A DNA stretch of 64,000 nucleotides from Siderastrea radians (GCA_964017195.1 OZ024889.1:63065858-63129857); one strand, 5' to 3'; positions 30,358 through 40,528 are shown, counted from the first letter of the stretch. Notes: generated from the sequence alone by a model not told the origin. A program made the numbers and translations.

Positions 30358-31358
30358 ATGAGCTCACGCGTTTTTAATAAATTATCAAAAATTTATTACA
30401 GCCCGCAAGGGTATTGGAAAGGGTTTGCAGCAATTAAGAAATTAGCCCAGGCAGCGAAAGTTTCGGAAGATGTGGCTCAAAACTGGTTGATGAAGCAAGC
30501 TCTTTGGCAGGTTTATTTACCAGCCCCACGTTACATTCCAAGACCGAAATTTGATGTTCCTGTTCCAAACAAAGTTCACCAAGCCGATCTTCTGTATCTC
30601 CCACACGATCGCCCACCACGCTCCCGTAAAACTTTTAAATATGCTCTCACAGTGGTTGATGTGGCCTCTCGATACAAAGAAGCCGAGCCGTTGACCACAA
30701 AAGAGGCTAAAGAAGTTGCAACTGCTCTGGAACGAATTTATAGTCGTGGTCCTTTGAAGTGGCCGAAACTGCTTCAGGTCGACCCTGGTCGTGAGTTCAT
30801 GGGTGCTTTGAATCAACTGCTTTCAAAACATAATGTCGAGGTTAGACGTGGTCGTGTGGATATTCACCGTGATCAAGCAGTTGTTGAAAGATTCAACCGC
30901 ACCCTGGCTGAACGGCTGTTTGGGCACCAATATGGGGTTGAAATAAGCCTCCCTGAGGGTCAGCGGTTCACTGCGTGGGTGACCCGACTGCCCGCTGTTA
31001 TTTCAGCTTTGAATAAAGAAGTCACTCGACTGACTGGTCAAAAACCTGTTGATGCCATAAAAAAGAAAACTGTTCCATCCAAACCCTCGACACCTTATTT
31101 GAGACCCGTTGGTGTGAACGAAAAAAACTCACCTCCGGTTTAAGTGTTCGCTATTTCTATCAACCCGGTGAACTTGAAGGTGGTCGACGAAGAGCTACCG
31201 ACCCAATTTGGTCTTTGAATGTTTATGAGATTGAAAAAATTATGATAAAACCAGACGCTCCGGTTATCTATTATTTATTTGACGGACCAAAACGCTGGTT
31301 TGTCCGCGAAGAGCTTTTGGTTGTCCCTCCAGATAAACAACTACCACCGGCAATCTAA
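30358..31358 (+). pseudogene. Polinton retroviral-type integrase, C-terminal domain in the -1 frame
   Basis: The ATG frame gives 261 codons to TAA at 31141-31143: helical N-terminal domain (~5-60), then a DDE core with D77 (HQADLLY), D142 (LQVDPGREF) and E177 (VVERFNRTLAE), about 34 residues apart as in retroviral integrases, then RLTGQKPVDAI. The conserved C-terminal SH3/chromo-like domain (YQPGELEGG, ATDPIWSLNVYEI, GPKRWFVREELLVVP) follows in the -1 frame to TAA at 31356-31358. The change of frame is near the A run at 31121-31127. Integrase joins element ends to host DNA. The frame overlaps the PolB 3' end by 4 bases, tail to tail. It may be a single-base lesion or programmed frameshifting. 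Confidence 0.9.
31122..31128 (+). promoter_or_regulatory. A AAA AAC heptamer in integrase, candidate -1 frameshift site
   Basis: The integrase codons are GAA AAA AAC TCA, so A AAA AAC is in the canonical slip phase 15 codon-bases before the zero-frame stop. An inverted pair (TCACC...GGTGA and GGTT...AACC) lies just downstream, at 31129-31140 and about 31162-31171, and could form a stem. Weak evidence, since an A-run indel would look the same. Confidence 0.35.
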
Positions 31359-34300
31359 CAATGAAACTCGATCGGTTCTGTGTGAATACCGTCTTCCAAT
31401 ACCCAGCGTTTGTCGTAGTAAGCGCTCAACCCCAGCTTCTGCTGTTCGTAAGTAACCATCTGCCCGTCCCGCATCCTAAAACCTCTATTCGTTGCTATGT
31501 CCTTGTTGCCTTCCAAAGCTTTCTTGAAACGTTGCCACGTGATCTCGTTTTGTTTCTTCGACACCCCCTTCGTGCTGAACTTCTTTTTTTTACCCTCAGA
31601 TTCGTCAACGTAATAACATTTTGAACAGAGTGCAATCATTCTGCTGCCTTCACACTCGAGTTTAAATAGCCCAGGGGTCCTGCTGCTCCACTTATCCCAA
31701 GCTAACCATTCTTTCTTTTTTGTCTCAAATTCTATTCGCAGCTCTGGTTTGACGATGTCTTCCAACTTTTCTGCGCTAATTGCCATATAATTGCTGTCTG
31801 TGTCCATCTGAATCAATTCGAAATCTCTTCTGTCAAAACATCTGTCAAGAAAGTCATAATAGAATTCAAGCATTCGAAGTTTTGCCAGTTGATATACAGC
31901 TACTCCTACCTGAAATGGTCTTCTGATTGTGATCCGAGGCTTTCGGCTTTCCTGCTCATACGCTTCCCCAATTTCATCAAGATCACTGAAAAATGCGCTT
32001 CGCAAGGCTCTGTCGACAACCTTTTCGGCTTTGGTGTAAATAACGTTTGTTTGCCTCTCCAAGGCTTCGATGAGCTTTCCATACCCACTATTTCCTAACA
32101 GTTTGAATACCTCAGCCAGCAGCGCCTTGCTTTTTTCTCTATCTCCAGTTCTACGAGCTTCAGTCACTTGCTCCACAAACCAAGTGAATATTTTTGTTGG
32201 TTGGTAGTCAATAGTCCGATAAACATTTGTGATCACTGCTCCATGCTCAAGATACCATCTAAGAAGAGGTGCGTATAATAATATCTTCTTTGCAGACAAT
32301 GCTCCCACTAACTTCTTTCCGTCTCCGCGGTTCCTTTTTGTGCGTTTAAGATAGTCAAGCATATGCTGCCATACAGCTTCAACAGGGACCTCTTTGTTGT
32401 AGAAGAACGGACACATTTCCTCAAATTTTGGGTATAAGTGCTTAGGGATCTCTTTATCAACTTCTGCAAATCCAAACCATTTTTCTTCTTTGAGCCTTTG
32501 TGTCAGTATGGGAGCGGCGGCTTCGTAATTGTAATGCACGACCCTTCCTTTTCCACAAGGCATGTCTCTTAGCATAGTTGACAAATACAAAGCGTTGGCG
32601 TCGTAACCCACTATATTTTTGCAAAAACGAGGTTCCGCTATTCGATGAGACCTTATTTTCGTAACTCCAACTTCATGTTCTCTTGTGAAAACAAGGCTCG
32701 GGCCTCCAACAACAGCTGCTTTCAACATCTCATACGCTTCTTTGTACGGGCTGTAAAGATCTGCGCCCCTCTCAACACATCCGCGGAGCAAGTAATGTAA
32801 ACTAACACCTGGAATACTTACAGCATCTTTCAAAATATCGCTTCCTTTATCAGTGTAGAAAGCACGCATCTTTTCCAGCGCCTCTAGACCAGGAGCTACA
32901 TCTAGATTATTGTAGTAACGCAGCCAGTCTGCGAAGGTACACATACCATTTTCTTTGAACAGACGCTGGCACACTTCCCATTCATCCCTTGTTAGAACAT
33001 AACCACCCTTCAGCTTCGAATACCAATCCTCATATTTCGGAAGTCCGCGAAAATCAAGTTTTTCAGGTGTGTCACACCATTCATACGGAAACCACGATTT
33101 TACAGTTTCGCATTCATAAGCTTTTACCCATTTCTCATAACTTGTACCCGGACCTAAGTAGTTTATGATATCGAGAAAACGAAAGTTTTTACTCAAAATG
33201 AACATAATTTTGTTTCCATTTTTTGCAACTCTTACTTTACCAGTTGTATCAGATAAACGTTCCGCGAAATGTTCTCTGATAAGATTCAAATCATATCGCC
33301 CAGAGTTAAACCCAAGAACTGGCACCTGATTACACCATTCTTCTATTTTGAGGCGCTGTACTTTTGTAAGCATATTCATATCTTCAGGTATGAACGCTGC
33401 TCTTACTTGGTCCTGAATGTTTTTCCCACGCCTCTCTAGTTCTTTCATAAACTTGCGAACAAGCTCCGCAGGGTCTCTTTCACAGATATGAGTTGGTTCT
33501 CTTTCTAAAGTGTCACCAATGCTAACAGAGATTGGTACGTGTATGTTTTCGATTGTTAACATGCTTGTTGGTTCCTTCCTCTGATTTTTATCTCCGCGTG
33601 CTTCGAAGTCAAACAATATAAAGTGTGGATAACTTTGTATTTGAGTCTTTGGTAACTTAATATTTATTTCTCCTACTTCACAAGACCATACCTCGATTAC
33701 ATGGTAACCAGCAGCTCGAAGCTTTTGTGTACGTTCAACAGTTGCTTTAAATCTATCTTCTCGTGTTTGGTTATGATGAGTAATAATTCTATTTCGATCA
33801 TGAGGAAAACATTTTCGGCATCCATGCCAATGACATCCATGATATTGAAAAACAGTCTTTGTTTCATGGTTATAACCGTCTACAGGTGCACGCTCAACCC
33901 ATCTTTCACCTCCATGTCCGCAAGCAGCGTGGTGAACGTGAATTTTACAAAGTGCTGCTTTTTGTTCAAGCCAGCGAAGAGATTCTGGAGAAGATGAATG
34001 TTTTGGATAGAAAGCTTTCTCAAAAGCTGTTTGTGGTAATTCAACTTTTTCGGCCGGACAATCAATAACCGTTTTACCTTGCGCACATGTTTGGGTATGC
34101 CGTTGAAGATTGCAAGCTTGAATAAATCTTGAACGGCAATGAACACATGCATAAATTTTTGCAAGCTTTGAAATATCTTTTATAATGAAAGCATGCCCTT
34201 CATAAATTCCAATTGTCAAAATATTTGTTAACTTGGTTGGTGGTTTTCTTCTAAGATGCCATACCAATTCACCATTTTCCATACGTTCAGGCTCATATAC

Positions 34301-35293
34301 ACGAATACCCAACCAATCTTTGAAATTTTGTTTTTTATTAAGATGTTTTTCAACCTCATCAAGCTCATCTAAAGATGTTTTTAGACAGTTTTGTGGAGTA
34401 GCGATGAGTTTAAAGAAACTCTTAGCAAGTTCCCGTGCTGCCTTTGTACTTCGATCTGGTCTTGAACCTCGGTGTACCGCAATACAACGCCAAAGACATA
34501 AATTGTCTTGGTAAGTATCAAGAGCAATCATTGGACCCGCACGCCCACGCGCACAATCACGCAACCAATCTGGTAATGGTCCTGTTCCTAAAAGAGGCTG
34601 GCGGTCAAGAACAACCTTTCCATCAACATTAAAATGGTCTTCAAACACCCATTTTGTGTCAGGTCTATTAATGTTATCAGAATCCAAACGAAATTTTTCC
34701 CGATCACTCAACCATTTTTCCGCATCAGAAAAACGATCAAACCAAGGAGATCCTTTGTTAGTGTAATTCAACATTAATGAACCGTCTTCAATATTACGTA
34801 GCTGATATGAAAAAATATGTCTTTCGTAAAAAGATGTGTTAACTTTCTCTCTTATTTTTGTCATGAAATCGGGTGTAAGTTCTTTTTCAAGATCTCGAAT
34901 AAAACGCCATCTTATGAAACGGCGCCCTTTTATTTCTTTTCCCTCATGACGCCCTTTTGATTCTTCTCCCTCATATTCGGTAGTGTCATATAAATCAGGA
35001 ATTTCGTTCTGAAAATTTGTAATATTTTGGGTGGTTTTCTGAGAAATTGGATCAAACTTCTTTAAAATTTCTTGTGTTTTTCTCCCCCTTCTACGAGGAG
35101 GAGCAATTGGTTGATATGTTTTTGGAATTAAAGGTTTCTTTTCCACTTTTTCAGAAATAGGTTCATCCAATATGTTATTTATAGTTTTTCGAACAGCAGG
35201 AGCGTCCTCTGCAAGTAATTGCTCTAAAGCTTGTAACGTTTCTGGACCAAGCTCTTTCAATAGCTTTTCAATGTTTATGTTTTGTGCTGTCAT
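31355..35293 (-). CDS. Protein-primed DNA polymerase B, intact, 1312 residues
   Basis: ATG at 35293 (the frame extends to 35323 only with a TTG). Order: helical N-terminus; basic region ~70; an OTU-like segment near 262 (DNLCLWRCIAVHRG); C2H2-type finger ~384-403 (CVHCRSRF...LQRHTQTC); endonuclease-like block ~471-530 (GYNHETKTVFQYHGCHWHGC, EVWSCEV); exonuclease ExoI ILFDFEARGD ~558, ExoII GFNSGRYDLN ~660, ExoIII YNNLDVAPGLE ~795; palm motif A VGYDANALYLS ~898, motif B KLLGNSGYGKL ~1070, motif C QMDTDSNYMAI ~1165. All catalytic Asp residues are present. It would replicate the linear element from a protein primer. Unlike the 8757 polymerase, the endonuclease-like block precedes the exonuclease. 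AT-rich codon use matches its neighbours. Confidence 0.95.
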   Translation of the reverse strand: MTAQNINIEKLLKELGPETLQALEQLLAEDAPAVRKTINNILDEPISEKVEKKPLIPKTYQPIAPPRRRGRKTQEILKKFDPISQKTTQNITNFQNEIPDLYDTTEYEGEESKGRHEGKEIKGRRFIRWRFIRDLEKELTPDFMTKIREKVNTSFYERHIFSYQLRNIEDGSLMLNYTNKGSPWFDRFSDAEKWLSDREKFRLDSDNINRPDTKWVFEDHFNVDGKVVLDRQPLLGTGPLPDWLRDCARGRAGPMIALDTYQDNLCLWRCIAVHRGSRPDRSTKAARELAKSFFKLIATPQNCLKTSLDELDEVEKHLNKKQNFKDWLGIRVYEPERMENGELVWHLRRKPPTKLTNILTIGIYEGHAFIIKDISKLAKIYACVHCRSRFIQACNLQRHTQTCAQGKTVIDCPAEKVELPQTAFEKAFYPKHSSSPESLRWLEQKAALCKIHVHHAACGHGGERWVERAPVDGYNHETKTVFQYHGCHWHGCRKCFPHDRNRIITHHNQTREDRFKATVERTQKLRAAGYHVIEVWSCEVGEINIKLPKTQIQSYPHFILFDFEARGDKNQRKEPTSMLTIENIHVPISVSIGDTLEREPTHICERDPAELVRKFMKELERRGKNIQDQVRAAFIPEDMNMLTKVQRLKIEEWCNQVPVLGFNSGRYDLNLIREHFAERLSDTTGKVRVAKNGNKIMFILSKNFRFLDIINYLGPGTSYEKWVKAYECETVKSWFPYEWCDTPEKLDFRGLPKYEDWYSKLKGGYVLTRDEWEVCQRLFKENGMCTFADWLRYYNNLDVAPGLEALEKMRAFYTDKGSDILKDAVSIPGVSLHYLLRGCVERGADLYSPYKEAYEMLKAAVVGGPSLVFTREHEVGVTKIRSHRIAEPRFCKNIVGYDANALYLSTMLRDMPCGKGRVVHYNYEAAAPILTQRLKEEKWFGFAEVDKEIPKHLYPKFEEMCPFFYNKEVPVEAVWQHMLDYLKRTKRNRGDGKKLVGALSAKKILLYAPLLRWYLEHGAVITNVYRTIDYQPTKIFTWFVEQVTEARRTGDREKSKALLAEVFKLLGNSGYGKLIEALERQTNVIYTKAEKVVDRALRSAFFSDLDEIGEAYEQESRKPRITIRRPFQVGVAVYQLAKLRMLEFYYDFLDRCFDRRDFELIQMDTDSNYMAISAEKLEDIVKPELRIEFETKKKEWLAWDKWSSRTPGLFKLECEGSRMIALCSKCYYVDESEGKKKKFSTKGVSKKQNEITWQRFKKALEGNKDIATNRGFRMRDGQMVTYEQQKLGLSAYYDKRWVLEDGIHTEPIEFHC

Positions 35294-35369
35294 TTCAACT
35301 CGGGTATAACACTTATTTATCAACCTTTAATTGAAAATATTTTTTGGTGGGGCGGTTTATTTTGGTTAA

Positions 35370-35549
35370 GTAGTATATCATGAATTAAATGAATACTTCC
35401 TGATTGTCAGAAATTTATTTAAGAATTTTAAAGCTTCTTTCATAATATTTAAGCGACGCAAGGAGCTTGAATATTATGAAAGAAGCTTTAAAATTCTTAA
35501 ATAAATTTCTGACAATCAGGTGGTATTCATTTAATTCATGATATACTAC
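35370..35549. mobile_element. Palindromic MITE, 180 bp, TAA target duplication
   Basis: Two ~85-bp arms (GTAGTATATCATGAATTAAA onward) are inverted copies with about two mismatches around a ~10-bp centre. TAA at 35367-35369 and 35550-35552 flanks it, fitting the TWA duplications of PIF/Harbinger-like MITEs. It lies just outside the PolB 5' end, where the right terminus of the viral element should be, and may have interrupted it. Confidence 0.85.
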
Positions 35550-35607
35550 TAAAGATCCTGTGACGACAGTTGTAATAATAATTTCAAGTCAGTCTTTTTA
35601 GTTCTAC

Positions 35608-36462
35608 ACTCAAACTTAGAAACCATGAACACTGAAAATATTTCTCGGAATGTTCATTGTGTTTTGACCAATCACGTGCAAGACCTTGAAACCAAAGAAA
35701 ACAAATGGGTTTGTTAGTCACAGAACGGATTTGGTCCTCACTTTGTTTCATAAAACCTCAAGATTAAACCTTCATCTTCATTTACTGGAATTTAGATTGT
35801 TATTCTCTATCTGAGAGTCACATGCACTACGCAAGCGAAAACTTTGGCTCAGCGGTTGCCGCTGCATTGTAGCAACAGCCACAGATTGTCGAAACCGGTG
35901 TTTGTTAATTTTTAACAGCCTGCTCACTCAGTATCATTGTTAAATTTGAAACTGTCAGTTTTAAAATTTGCAACTAGACATTGTATGTTGCAAGCCCGTC
36001 TCGAACGCATGGATGTTTTGGCCTAAGTAAATTGAGTCAGCTCTGCTATCAGAATTAACAGCAGCTTTGGGTGAATTTTGAGGAAGAACATTGCATCTTT
36101 ATATCACAGTGAAATAAGTGCAGCTTGAGTTGCTTTTATTTGAAATGTCAGAAAACACTTATTGTTGCGTCAGCTTGTCCAAAAATGTATTAGATCCAAA
36201 AGTGCTCAAACTTATTTTTGCTTGCGTAGTGCACATGGTTCTCAGATAGAAAGGAATAGCACTTTCAACTCCTGTAAGATAAGATGAAGGTTAAATCTTG
36301 AGGTTTTTTTGAAACAGATTGAGAACCAACTTGATTCTGCGACTGAGAAACCCATTCGTTTTCTGTGGTTGCAAGGTCTCGCATGTGATTGGTCAAAACA
36401 GTATTAACACAATGAACATTCCAGAAATATTTTCAGTGTTCACGGTTTTCTTAGTTTGAGTG
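35608..36462. mobile_element. Non-autonomous element with long (~250 bp) terminal inverted repeats
   Basis: The left arm CACTCAAACTTAGAAACCAT through about 35850 (GCACTACGCAAGCGAAAA) is matched in reverse by 36222-36462 at roughly 80-85% identity. Shared blocks include CAGTGTTCA/TGAACACTG and a CCTCAAGATT/AATCTTGAGG pair. The interior has no ORF. The target duplication is unclear. Confidence 0.75.
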
Positions 36463-36543
36463 GACTTTCCTGAAATTTGAGATGGTGCACTACCTAACGA
36501 ACCATGACATGATGTAACAGACTTTTTACTTTTTTATTTACAG

Positions 36544-36665
36544 AACTTCTTAAGGAAAGATTTCTGGTTCCTGAAGATCTGAAGACAGATCAGGAATGTG
36601 GACTTGCAGTAAACAATACATTTCTTAAAGTAGTTTCTCCCAGGAGCACTGTAAAATCAAATTGA
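36544..36665 (+). other. Possible terminal exon, unrecognised
   Basis: After TTTACAG (a plausible splice acceptor) an open frame of about 40 codons with protein-like composition (ERFLVPEDLKTDQECGLAVN, FLKVVSP) runs to TGA. No domain recognised. It could be the last exon of a gene whose upstream part was displaced by the element at 35608-36462, or chance. Confidence 0.25.
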
Positions 36666-36994
36666 CTGGTATTTCAGTTTGTTTTTTAAACAGTGCTTTC
36701 GGTTGGTGATGTCATCAGATTTCAAAATGTTATACACATGTATAAAACAACGGTAACCCTTGTTTTATATTTAAATTCTAAGATCTGATCTGGTATTTGT
36801 AAATTAAGGGCAATTTATAAATAAACTAGTCATGAATGAATACAGGTCTCTGTGTTTCATTTCTTGTTCAGGGGTTAAGTTTCTTTAAATTGGAGGAAAG
36901 CACATTTTCCCTTATTAAAAGCAAATTAAACAAAGTAACTGTAAAAATGTAGCCACTTTTTTCAGTTAATGGCTGCCCTGACTAGCTTAGGACT

Positions 36995-37240
36995 GGTCTG
37001 GTCCACAACAACAACAAAAAAATGGCTTGGGGTTGACTGGCCCAGGCTGGCCTGAAAAGCAGAAAATATTTTTCCATTTGGGCTGGCTGGGGCCAGCCTG
37101 GGCTGTCCTGGTCTGGGGTGGGCCAGTCCCTGTCATATGTCTGTCTTGGGCCGGCCCGGGCCGGCCAGGGCCGGCTTCTCATTAGCATTTTTCAGCATTA
37201 GCATTTTTGAAAAATATTAATTTTGGGCCGGCCCAAGCAG
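36995..37240. repeat. GGCC/GGCTGG-rich degenerate low-complexity tract
   Basis: Many variants of GGCTGGCC, GGGCCGGCCC and CCAGGCTGG in an otherwise AT-rich area, plus a repeated CATTAGCATTTTT. Self-complementary GC-rich steps could form stable secondary structure. No coding meaning seen. Confidence 0.7.
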
Positions 37241-37473
37241 GACGCTTTTTTGCACGGGCAACAGAACTGTATGAGACGTAATTTGAAAAAGGCCGCATAG
37301 CCCTGAGGGCAAGAATGATAAGTGATAGCAATACTTAATTAAAATTAATACCCTTGCTATTGCAATGACAAATTATTTTCCTTATTGCCACATAACACTT
37401 AAAATGCCCTAGCTGTGACAATATTGAACTGCCACTGTTGTTGTTGTTTTTTACATATATAAAGTCTGGTCAG

Positions 37474-39040
37474 TAAAGTGCACTGCTTCAACTCTTTCTT
37501 CTACACCAAATTATCAAAGTGTGGAGCAAAATGGTTGGCAAATTGGACAAAGAAGGTGAGAGTTGCTTTTTGCTTTTGTTATTTGATATCCTTAATGCAA
37601 ATATTGTAATTTTACCACATCTCACTTTTTAAAAGGAAAAGGGATAAGTATAGTTAACATAATAACAATAATCATCTTTTCCTACTTGTCTTTCAGATCA
37701 ACATCTTTGATTTTGACCGGATTTTCATACCGATTCATCTTCAAGGCCATTGGGCACTTGGGGTACATAATTATGCCACAGTTTTATCTTTTTTCATTCT
37801 TGTCATAACATGTCCATTCTCCAGTCAAGGCAAGTTATGTGTTTTACGCTTTGGGGATGAGAATGAGAGGAAATCACTGAGTAAAGAATAATAACCACTG
37901 AGAAAATTTATGCTACTACCTACCTCTAGGTTTTGGATGTCTCGGCAAAGAGCATATCATATTGGGACTCCTTCGGGGCAACTACCAGCTCATTCCACGA
38001 GAACATCAGGTAACTGGAAAGACAGAAACAAGACTTAATAATTAACCCTAAAAACATTATCTTGAACTGACTGGGATATTACATAACACTAAAAAATATT
38101 TTTTCTTACTTAAACAAGGAGCTTCGTGAAGGAAGAGAGTATCAAGAGAAGAAGGTCTTTTAAAGAAAGTGAATGGCAGGACCATTTGCCAAAGGTAGAA
38201 ACCAAATATTGATATTTATATGTGTTGGGGGGTAGTAGGCATTCTAGGAACCCATAGAATGTATAGAAGTTCAATATACCTGCTAACTTCTGTTCATTGT
38301 TATGCGGAGTCATTGTCGGCTATAACAGTTCATATCTGCCTGGGTATCATTAGGAACATCCCCAGTGTATAAATATGATTTTAAAAAAGCTTTATTGATT
38401 TTACAATGTGGAAGAAAAACTCTACTAAGCAAGCTAAAGAAGTCTTTGCTAAGAGGTTTTTGTTGAATTTCTACAAACAGAATGTACCACAACAATTAAA
38501 TGACACTGATTGTGGAGTTTGTCTGCATGGTGAGTTCTACAAATTCAGTGTCCTGTTGACTAGTCTTCAAGGTTACAAATTTTACGGCCCCATGACAATA
38601 GTATATTATAACAAAATCACCATCATCATCATTATCATCATTGACTAAACATCCTTTATGCAGGTTTTTTCCAGCATTATCATTATCAATAACAACAATG
38701 ATAATATAACAAGGAACAAAACCTAACATTTGAATAAAACCCACAGTGATTCTAGCCAATTTTATTCAGTTTGCAGAATACCTCAGCAGGGGAGCAACTC
38801 CTACCTTTCAGCAGGTTTTTACAATTTCACAGTCTCAGAGTGAAATTCCACATTTTGATGGCAGCTTGTCTTATACCAACTCTTGTAAATGTGCTAGAGG
38901 TTAACAAATTAACTTAAACTTAGACATGGAGAAATGTTTATCCTGAAAACTCACTTATAGTGCTCTCATTTTCCTTTTAGAGTGACATGCCTTCTTTTCG
39001 AAACATGATGAAGCGTCAACTTCTTCGAAAGTGTTTGTAG
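37474..39040 (+). CDS. Ulp1/SENP-like cysteine protease gene fragment, spliced (seven exons seen)
   Basis: Exons with GT..AG boundaries and consistent phase: 37474-37555, 37697-37762, 37930-38009, 38119-38194, 38481-38529, 38777-38814, 38981-39040 (TAG). In order they encode VHCFNSFFYTKL and WTKK; IFIPIHLQGHWALG (catalytic His); SISYWDSFG (Asp); a linker; VPQQLNDTDCGVC (Gln and Cys); EYLSRGATPTFQQ; and SDMPSFR. This is the C48 SUMO-protease fold, which removes SUMO-like modifiers. The 38481 exon may instead begin at about 38406, since that frame is open across the acceptor. The N-terminal part is not visible upstream. It could be a host SENP paralogue or a transposon-carried protease; exons show no stops. 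Confidence 0.8.
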
Positions 39041-39129
39041 TTTCCAAACCTCACCTGTGAGCCTGTGCACCCTGGACAGAGGGAACTTGTGATCCCATAT
39101 TTTAACTTTTCCTGAGCTAATAGAAACCC

Positions 39130-39606
39130 AACCACTATGCAAATCAATATTAATGAAACTCAAGCTGAATGCTCATACAAACAGTTTGTCCCCCTGGATG
39201 GTACTATTTCTTTGGGTAATACCTGCCAAAGGGACAAGACTACTAAGCATGAGAATATTTACAACATTCAAGCGGAATTAAGTCACGTGTCCTTCTAAGT
39301 GGTACTAATTTCTTAGGTAATACCATTCAAAGGGACAAGACCACTAAGGATGAGAATATCTCCAACATGCAAGCTGAAAAGTCGTGTGTCCTTCTAGGCG
39401 GTACTAATTTCTTAGGTAATACCATTCAAAGGGACAAGACCACTAAGTCTGAAGATATTTACGAAATGTGAGCTGAATACTCATGAACACATTGTTTGTC
39501 CCCCTCGATGGTACTATTTCACAATGTTTGCCCCCCGGGATGGTGCTATTTGTTTGGGTAATACCTGCCAAATGGGACAAGACTACTAAGCATGAGAATA
39601 GTTACG
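39130..39606. repeat. Diverged ~100-bp hairpin repeats (GTCC...GGAC), left part
   Basis: About four units share TTGTCCCCCTGGATGGTACT, then GGTAATACC and AAAGGGACAAGACTACTAAG. In each unit TTGTCCC is complementary to GGGACAA and GGTACT/GGTATT to AATACC, giving a ~55-base hairpin. The array is split by the LINE and continues at 49738. Confidence 0.75.
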
Positions 39607-39698
39607 GACTGGGTCGAGGCATGCGGAGGCAGTAGACGTGTTTCAAGTTGCTCCACATAACTTCGTCACTAAACAATGTCTTTCGGCCTTTAATTCTT

Positions 39699-40528
39699 AT
39701 GAATTCCAAGCGAAAAGCTAGAGAAAGTAGTAATTCCAGTGCGTCTGGTGCTTCGCCGGTTGAAAAAAGAGCAAGGGAGTTAAACTCAAGTTCCTCGCCC
39801 GAGCGCTCTACTGAGGTCTTCGAAATGTCGTCGGGTGCCTTGGAGTCGAAACTAGATGTAATTTTGAAAAGACTAGAGACCATGGACAGTAAACTTGAGG
39901 AGATTAACGCCACGGTGTCCAACCTGGAGAGCAAATTCAACATATTAGAAGGTAGAGTCGAAAAGCTAGAAAATGATCAATCGACCACGAGGACCGCCGT
40001 ACAAGAGTTGCAAGATGGCCTCCAGGAATTCAACACGCAAGTCAACGAAGCGACAGCGGCCCGAGAAAAAGCGAGCGAGCTCTGTGAGAACAGGTAGAAA
40101 GAGTTGGAAAACAAACTGTTGTATGCTGAAGTGTATCAAAGGCGAGAAAATTTGCGTTTTTACGGCATTAGCGAGGAAGAAGAAGGCGGAGACTGTCGCA
40201 TGGTGCTTAATTCTTTCCTGGAACAGCAATGTGGAGTCGAAACAGAAGGTATCGAATTTCAGCGGGTCCACAGGATCGGAAAGACTCATGATGATGGAAG
40301 CCCTAGAGCAATTATCGCTCGGTTTCTTAGATATAGCGACAGAGAAGCAGTTTTTCAAAAGCAAAGTCGTTGAAGGATTCCGGGTACAGGATCGCCGCAG
40401 ACTTGCCAAAAGAAATAGTAAACCTAAGGAAGCTCCAGTCGAAGAAGCTGGTCGATGCAAGAAAAGCGGGTAAGATCGCGTTTTTCAGCCGCGCTGAACC
40501 GGATAAATTGTATATCGATGGACACTAA
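39699..40528 (+). pseudogene. LINE ORF1 (L1 ORF1p-like RNA-binding protein), broken
   Basis: ATG at 39699, TAA at 40526-40528. N-terminal Ser/Lys-rich region; then a coiled coil (~55-140: LDVILKRLETMDSKLEEINA, FNILEGRVEKLEND) that would trimerise; then the RRM-like core (YQRRENLRFYGI, VHRIGK); and a C-terminal domain (AADLPKEIVNLRKLQS, ARKAGKIAFF) typical of L1 ORF1p. Breaks: TAG at 40095-40097 in frame, and a frame change around 40360-40375. Such proteins coat LINE RNA. Confidence 0.85.

Noticed and set aside
35294..35323. Ten extra N-terminal codons for PolB
   Set aside because: They would start at TTG; the first ATG is at 35293.
35370..35549. Palindrome as the Polinton terminal repeat
   Set aside because: It is a self-contained fold-back with a TAA target duplication and has no partner at the left side of the viral element.
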